Notes under the pieces: generated by a model
The model's input: only the letters and a program-made list of their open reading frames with translations
Database searches by the model: none
What the model was told of the DNA's origin: nothing
Shown: positions 13,034 to 15,558 of the stretch, piece after piece
Numbering within the stretch: the stretch's first letter is position 1
How the letters are laid out: every line of letters starts with the position of its first letter
Assembly: GCA_023264215.1 (NCBI GenBank)
Contig: JALQSY010000026.1
Coordinates: forward strand, 1-15,558
DNA length: 15,558 nt
Source of the DNA: Candidatus Nanopelagicales bacterium
Lineage (GTDB): Bacteria; Actinomycetota; Actinomycetes; S36-B12
Reading direction: 5' to 3'
Translations under genes and position numbers: made by a program

Positions 13034-14041
13034 CTACGACGAACGATCCGGGGTGACCGTGCTGCCGCGGACGACCAAGGTGGTGGGCACGGTGATCTCC
13101 TCGGTCACGCTCGCGTCGTTGCCCAGCATCTGACCGAGCAGCGCTTCGGCAGCCATACGCCCCATCTGCGCGACGGGCTGCCCCACGGTCGTCAGGTCGA
13201 GGAGCTCGGCGAGCTCGTGGCCGTCGATGCTGGCGATGGCGATGTCCGAGCCGGGCCTGATGCCATGGCGCTGAAGGGCGCGAATCGCGCCGAACGCCAT
13301 GTCATCGGACATGGCGAAGACCGCGGTGGGTGGCTTGGGCTGCGACAGCAGGGAGGTCATGGCAGCCTCGCCCCCCGCGACGGTGAAGTAGCCGAAGGCC
13401 TCCAGGGCCTCGTCCGGCACGAGGCCAGCGCCCTGCATCGCCGTGAGATAGCCCTGCGCGCGGCTCGCCTGGGACGTCGAGGCGTGGGGACGGCCGGAGA
13501 TGATGCCGATGCGCTCGTGCCCGAGGTTGATCAGGTGCTGCGTCGCCATGCGTCCGGCGGCAGCGTCATCGATGCAGACGGAGGGGACGCCGGGCCAGCG
13601 CACGCCGATGAAGCTCGTCGGAAGGCCGATCTCGAGCATGTCCGCGATGCGCGGCGCGTCGGTCGGCAAGGTCACGACGATGACGCCATCGACGCGTCCG
13701 CGCAGGCGCCTCTCAGCGGGCAGGCCCGGGCTGGTGCCCGGATCGCCGACCTCGTAGACGAGGAGGTCGACATCGCTGTGCTGCAGGACAGCGCTGATGC
13801 CCGACAGCACCGTCGAGAAGAACCACCTGTCGATGAACGGCGTGATGACCGCGACCGTCCCGGTCCGGCCGCTGGCCAGGCGTGACGCGCTCGGCGACAC
13901 GACGTAGTCCAGCTCCGCCGCCACCTTGCGCACCCGCTCGCGGGTCTCGGGATCGACGTGCGGCAGGCCCCGCAGCGCCCGGGAGACGGTCGCCGTGGAG
14001 ACGCCCGCCGCCTGGGCGACATCGCGGATGGTGATCGACAC
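13034..14041 (-). CDS. LacI-family transcriptional regulator
   Basis: A 335-residue LacI/GalR repressor-type regulator. Residues 4-25 form the helix-turn-helix (IRDVAQAAGVSTATVSRAL), followed by the hinge helix region (SPSASRLASGRTGTVAV) and a periplasmic-binding-protein-like sensor domain with FMSDD-like AMSDDMAFGAIRAL and IASIDGHELAELLDLTTV blocks. The ligand is probably a sugar or related small molecule, but no transporter or sugar enzyme is adjacent, so the regulon is unknown. GTG 14041 has a strong GGAGGGGA ribosome site (14052-14045). A LacI-type half-symmetric site lies in its own presumed promoter about 140 nt upstream, which suggests autoregulation. The dienelactone hydrolase gene follows after 30 nt and could be co-regulated. 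Confidence 0.93.
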   Translation of the reverse strand: MSITIRDVAQAAGVSTATVSRALRGLPHVDPETRERVRKVAAELDYVVSPSASRLASGRTGTVAVITPFIDRWFFSTVLSGISAVLQHSDVDLLVYEVGDPGTSPGLPAERRLRGRVDGVIVVTLPTDAPRIADMLEIGLPTSFIGVRWPGVPSVCIDDAAAGRMATQHLINLGHERIGIISGRPHASTSQASRAQGYLTAMQGAGLVPDEALEAFGYFTVAGGEAAMTSLLSQPKPPTAVFAMSDDMAFGAIRALQRHGIRPGSDIAIASIDGHELAELLDLTTVGQPVAQMGRMAAEALLGQMLGNDASVTEEITVPTTLVVRGSTVTPDRSS

Positions 14042-14151
14042 GCTTCCCCTCCAGGCCGGTCCCGTCAGGTAACGACAGGGTCGGATACTGCAACGCTGCG
14101 GCGCGATCCGGTACCGCTCCTGCCGAGCTGCCCGATTCGGATTGGTTCGCG

Positions 14152-14189
14152 AGTGTACGGCCGGACGGGTGGTCGCCGCAATCGCTTAC
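14152..14189 (-). promoter_or_regulatory. Candidate promoter and LacI-type operator upstream of the lacI-family gene
   Basis: The minus strand reads TTGCGG (14181-14176), an 18-nt spacer and TACACT (14157-14152), a plausible -35/-10 pair. Overlapping the -35, GCAATCGCTTAC (14178-14189) contains AATCGCTT, which fits the AANCGNTT core of LacI-family operators around a central CG. This would give a 5' UTR of about 105 nt. The remainder of the 14042-14295 gap shows only the hairpin noted separately. Confidence 0.4.
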
Positions 14190-14237
14190 ACGATCTGGCC
14201 GATGACCGGGAGGCATCTGGTCGAGGGCCCGGAGGTC

Positions 14238-14255
14238 GACGGCCCGGAGGCCGCC
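14238..14255 (-). terminator. Candidate hairpin terminator after ppx
   Basis: On the minus strand GGCGGCC, tetraloop TCCG (UNCG type closed by C-G), GGCCGTC forms a 7-pair stem with one G-U, 40 nt after the ppx stop. There is no T-tract. A related sequence repeats just beyond it (CCCGGAGG at 14229-14236 and 14243-14250). Confidence 0.35.
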
Positions 14256-14295
14256 AGCCTCGCAGCGCCGAGTCCACAGGACCGACCTCGCCGGA

Positions 14296-15234
14296 TCACC
14301 CCTCGGCGAGGGATCGAGCGACACCGTCGAGGATGTCGGTCTCGCTGGCGACCACGAAGCCCACGGGCAGTCGGCGCATGATCTGGCGCAGCACGAGGGC
14401 TCCTCCCCCGATGACATCGACCCGACCGCGGTGCATGACCGCGAGCTCGGCACGCTCGGCGCGCGGCATGACCAGCAGGCGCTCGGTCACCTCGTCGACC
14501 TGATCGAGGGTGGCCTCGCGGCCGTGGATCTCGGCCGGGTCGTAGACCGGCAGGCCGTGGATGAGCGCCACGAGCGTCGTCACCGTGCCCGCGACCCCGA
14601 CGAGCGAGCGCGCTCGATCAAGCGGCACGGTCGAGGCGGCCTCATCCAGTGCCGCAGAGACATCAGCCTCCACGCGAGCGATCTCCCCGGCCGAGGGCGG
14701 ATCGCCATGCAGATGGCGTTCGGTCATGCGGACGCAGCCGATGTTGACGGACACGGCGGCATCGACTCGCGATGCTCCATCAGGATCCCGGTCGCCGAGC
14801 ACGAACTCCGTGGAGCCGCCGCCGATATCGACGACCAGTGTCGGCATCGCGATGCGATCGCCCGGAAGCCCCTCGACCGCGCCGCGGAAGGACAGCCGCG
14901 CCTCCTCCGCACCGGAGATGACCTCCGGCGAGATGCCCAGGCGCTGGCGCACTCCGTCGATGAAGGCATCGCGATTGCTCACGTCCCGGCTCGCGCTCGT
15001 GGCGACGAAGCGCAGGCGCTCGACGCCGAGCCCACCGATGATCTCGGCGTAGTCCTCGCACGCGGCAAAGGTCCGATCAAGTGCCGGCTGCGAGAACGCT
15101 CCGGTGCGATCCACTCCCTCGCCGAGGCGGACCACCGTCATCTCGCGCACGACCTCGCGTAGGGCCGGCCCGTCGACATCGGCGATCAGGAGCCGGATGC
15201 TGTTGGTGCCGCAGTCGATCGCACCGACCCTCAC
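14296..15234 (-). CDS. ppx: Ppx/GppA-family exopolyphosphatase / (p)ppGpp-related phosphatase
   Basis: A 312-residue ASKHA-fold phosphatase. The first phosphate loop is AIDCGTNSIRLL (5-16), the catalytic glutamate region is SGAEEARLSF (about 108-117), and the second phosphate loop is VVDIGGGSTEFVLG (134-147). The length equals that of short actinobacterial Ppx/GppA proteins, which lack the C-terminal HD domain of E. coli Ppx. Members hydrolyse polyphosphate or pppGpp; which one is not decidable here. GTG 15234 is chosen because it gives the canonical N-terminus and overlaps the DUF501 stop as GTGA. The frame extends to 15372, but those 46 residues are Arg/Pro/Gly-rich and antisense-like. The gene is downstream of DUF501 as in many actinomycetes. 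Confidence 0.92.
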   Translation of the reverse strand: MRVGAIDCGTNSIRLLIADVDGPALREVVREMTVVRLGEGVDRTGAFSQPALDRTFAACEDYAEIIGGLGVERLRFVATSASRDVSNRDAFIDGVRQRLGISPEVISGAEEARLSFRGAVEGLPGDRIAMPTLVVDIGGGSTEFVLGDRDPDGASRVDAAVSVNIGCVRMTERHLHGDPPSAGEIARVEADVSAALDEAASTVPLDRARSLVGVAGTVTTLVALIHGLPVYDPAEIHGREATLDQVDEVTERLLVMPRAERAELAVMHRGRVDVIGGGALVLRQIMRRLPVGFVVASETDILDGVARSLAEG

Positions 15235-15558
15235 GGGGACCCCTCCTCGGCGCAGGCAGCGGCGCATGAGGGCCCGGCCCACCACTCCCCCACGAGGGCC
15301 CGAGCCTCGTCGCCGAGGGGATTGACCCCCGGTCCCGCGGCCAGGGAGTGGGCGAGGAGCACGTGGAGGCACTTGACACGGTCGGGCATGCCCCCGGCGG
15401 AGACGCCGGCGATCTCCGGGACTTCGCCGAGTGCGGCTCGAGCCGCAAGGTAGTCCTCGTGGGCACGGACATAGGACGCGCGCAGCTCCGGATCGCTCGC
15501 CAGCCTGGCCTCCATGTCGCGCATCACCCCGCTTCCCTCCAGGCGCCCGACCGCGGAC
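15231..15558 (-). CDS. DUF501 family protein (5' end outside the window)
   Basis: The C-terminal 108 residues of a DUF501 protein; the frame is open to the right edge. It reads AVGRLEGSGVMRDMEARLAS, then a helix YVRAHEDYLAAR, then GGMPDRVKCLHVLLAHSLA and GVNPLGDEA. The last two blocks are the hallmark of the family. The function is unknown. The usual actinobacterial order is enolase, FtsB/DivIC-like septum protein, DUF501, ppx, so the first two would be expected to the right of the window. GTG 15527 in this frame is internal, since the conserved AVGRLE block lies upstream of it. The stop overlaps the ppx GTG by four bases, so the pair is translationally coupled. Confidence 0.9.
   Translation of the reverse strand, partial: SAVGRLEGSGVMRDMEARLASDPELRASYVRAHEDYLAARAALGEVPEIAGVSAGGMPDRVKCLHVLLAHSLAAGPGVNPLGDEARALVGEWWAGPSCAAACAEEGSP

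Noticed and set aside
12335..13885. 516-codon plus-strand open frame opposite dienelactone hydrolase and lacI
   Set aside because: It is a high-GC antisense shadow rich in Arg, Gly, His and Asp with no motifs; both minus-strand genes have clear catalytic or DNA-binding residues.
15235..15372. N-terminal extension of ppx by 46 codons
   Set aside because: It overlaps DUF501 and is Arg/Pro/Gly-rich; the GTGA overlap start gives the conserved N-terminus.

Overview
The window is high-GC DNA with the gene content and promoter style of an actinomycete (Actinomycetota). Signs of this are the DUF501-ppx pair, a family 5 uracil-DNA glycosylase, an actinobacterial Bax inhibitor-1/YccA protein, a transsulfuration pair (cystathionine beta- and gamma-synthase), many GTG starts and TANNNT -10 boxes close to start codons. 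I cannot assign a genus. Most of the window reads as ordinary chromosomal housekeeping DNA. I see no prophage, transposase, CRISPR array or biosynthetic cluster.

Layout from left to right. Bases 1-212 are the tail of a probable VWA-domain protein (+), and 346-1611 is an MFS exporter (+). At 1732-2826 (-) is a single-gene AbiEi-like/PD-(D/E)XK nuclease protein. It is bracketed by two related intergenic palindromes (1652-1697 and 2937-2994). At 6023-3040 (-) lies a probable operon: an unrecognised 132-aa protein, cystathionine gamma-synthase (metB) and an amidase that overlaps metB by ATGA. Opposite it, 6075-7085 (+) holds msrA followed with no gap by a YCII-domain protein. Cystathionine beta-synthase (8468-7104, -) diverges from an MBL-fold hydrolase and an SGNH hydrolase (8493-10027, +). 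The two divergent start codons are only 24 nt apart and their -10 boxes overlap.

From 10024 to 11323 (-) are a small unrecognised protein, a 25-bp-arm palindrome and a Bax inhibitor-1/YccA membrane protein. A tRNA with anticodon UAA follows at 11448-11521 (+). The right part, all on the minus strand, holds family 5 UDG, dienelactone hydrolase, a LacI regulator, Ppx/GppA phosphatase and a DUF501 protein that runs off the right edge.

Functional themes. cbs, metB and msrA together suggest local clustering of methionine/cysteine metabolism and methionine-sulfoxide repair. DUF501-ppx is a conserved actinobacterial pair tied to (p)ppGpp/polyphosphate turnover.

The most unusual signals are: (1) a tRNA-Leu(UAA)-like gene that lacks the long variable arm and has its 3' end duplicated in tandem; (2) a recurrent TAGGCT or near-identical -10 box ending 6-8 nt before start codons, and 6 nt before the tRNA, which implies leaderless transcripts; (3) an 18-bp perfect palindrome laid over the metB start codon; (4) long intergenic palindromes, two sharing a core and flanking the nuclease gene; (5) a UDG gene whose iron-sulfur cysteines lie upstream of any ATG/GTG/TTG start. 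No gap between genes exceeds 300 bases; the larger ones (213-345, 1612-1731, 2827-3039, 14042-14295) are covered in the entries below.
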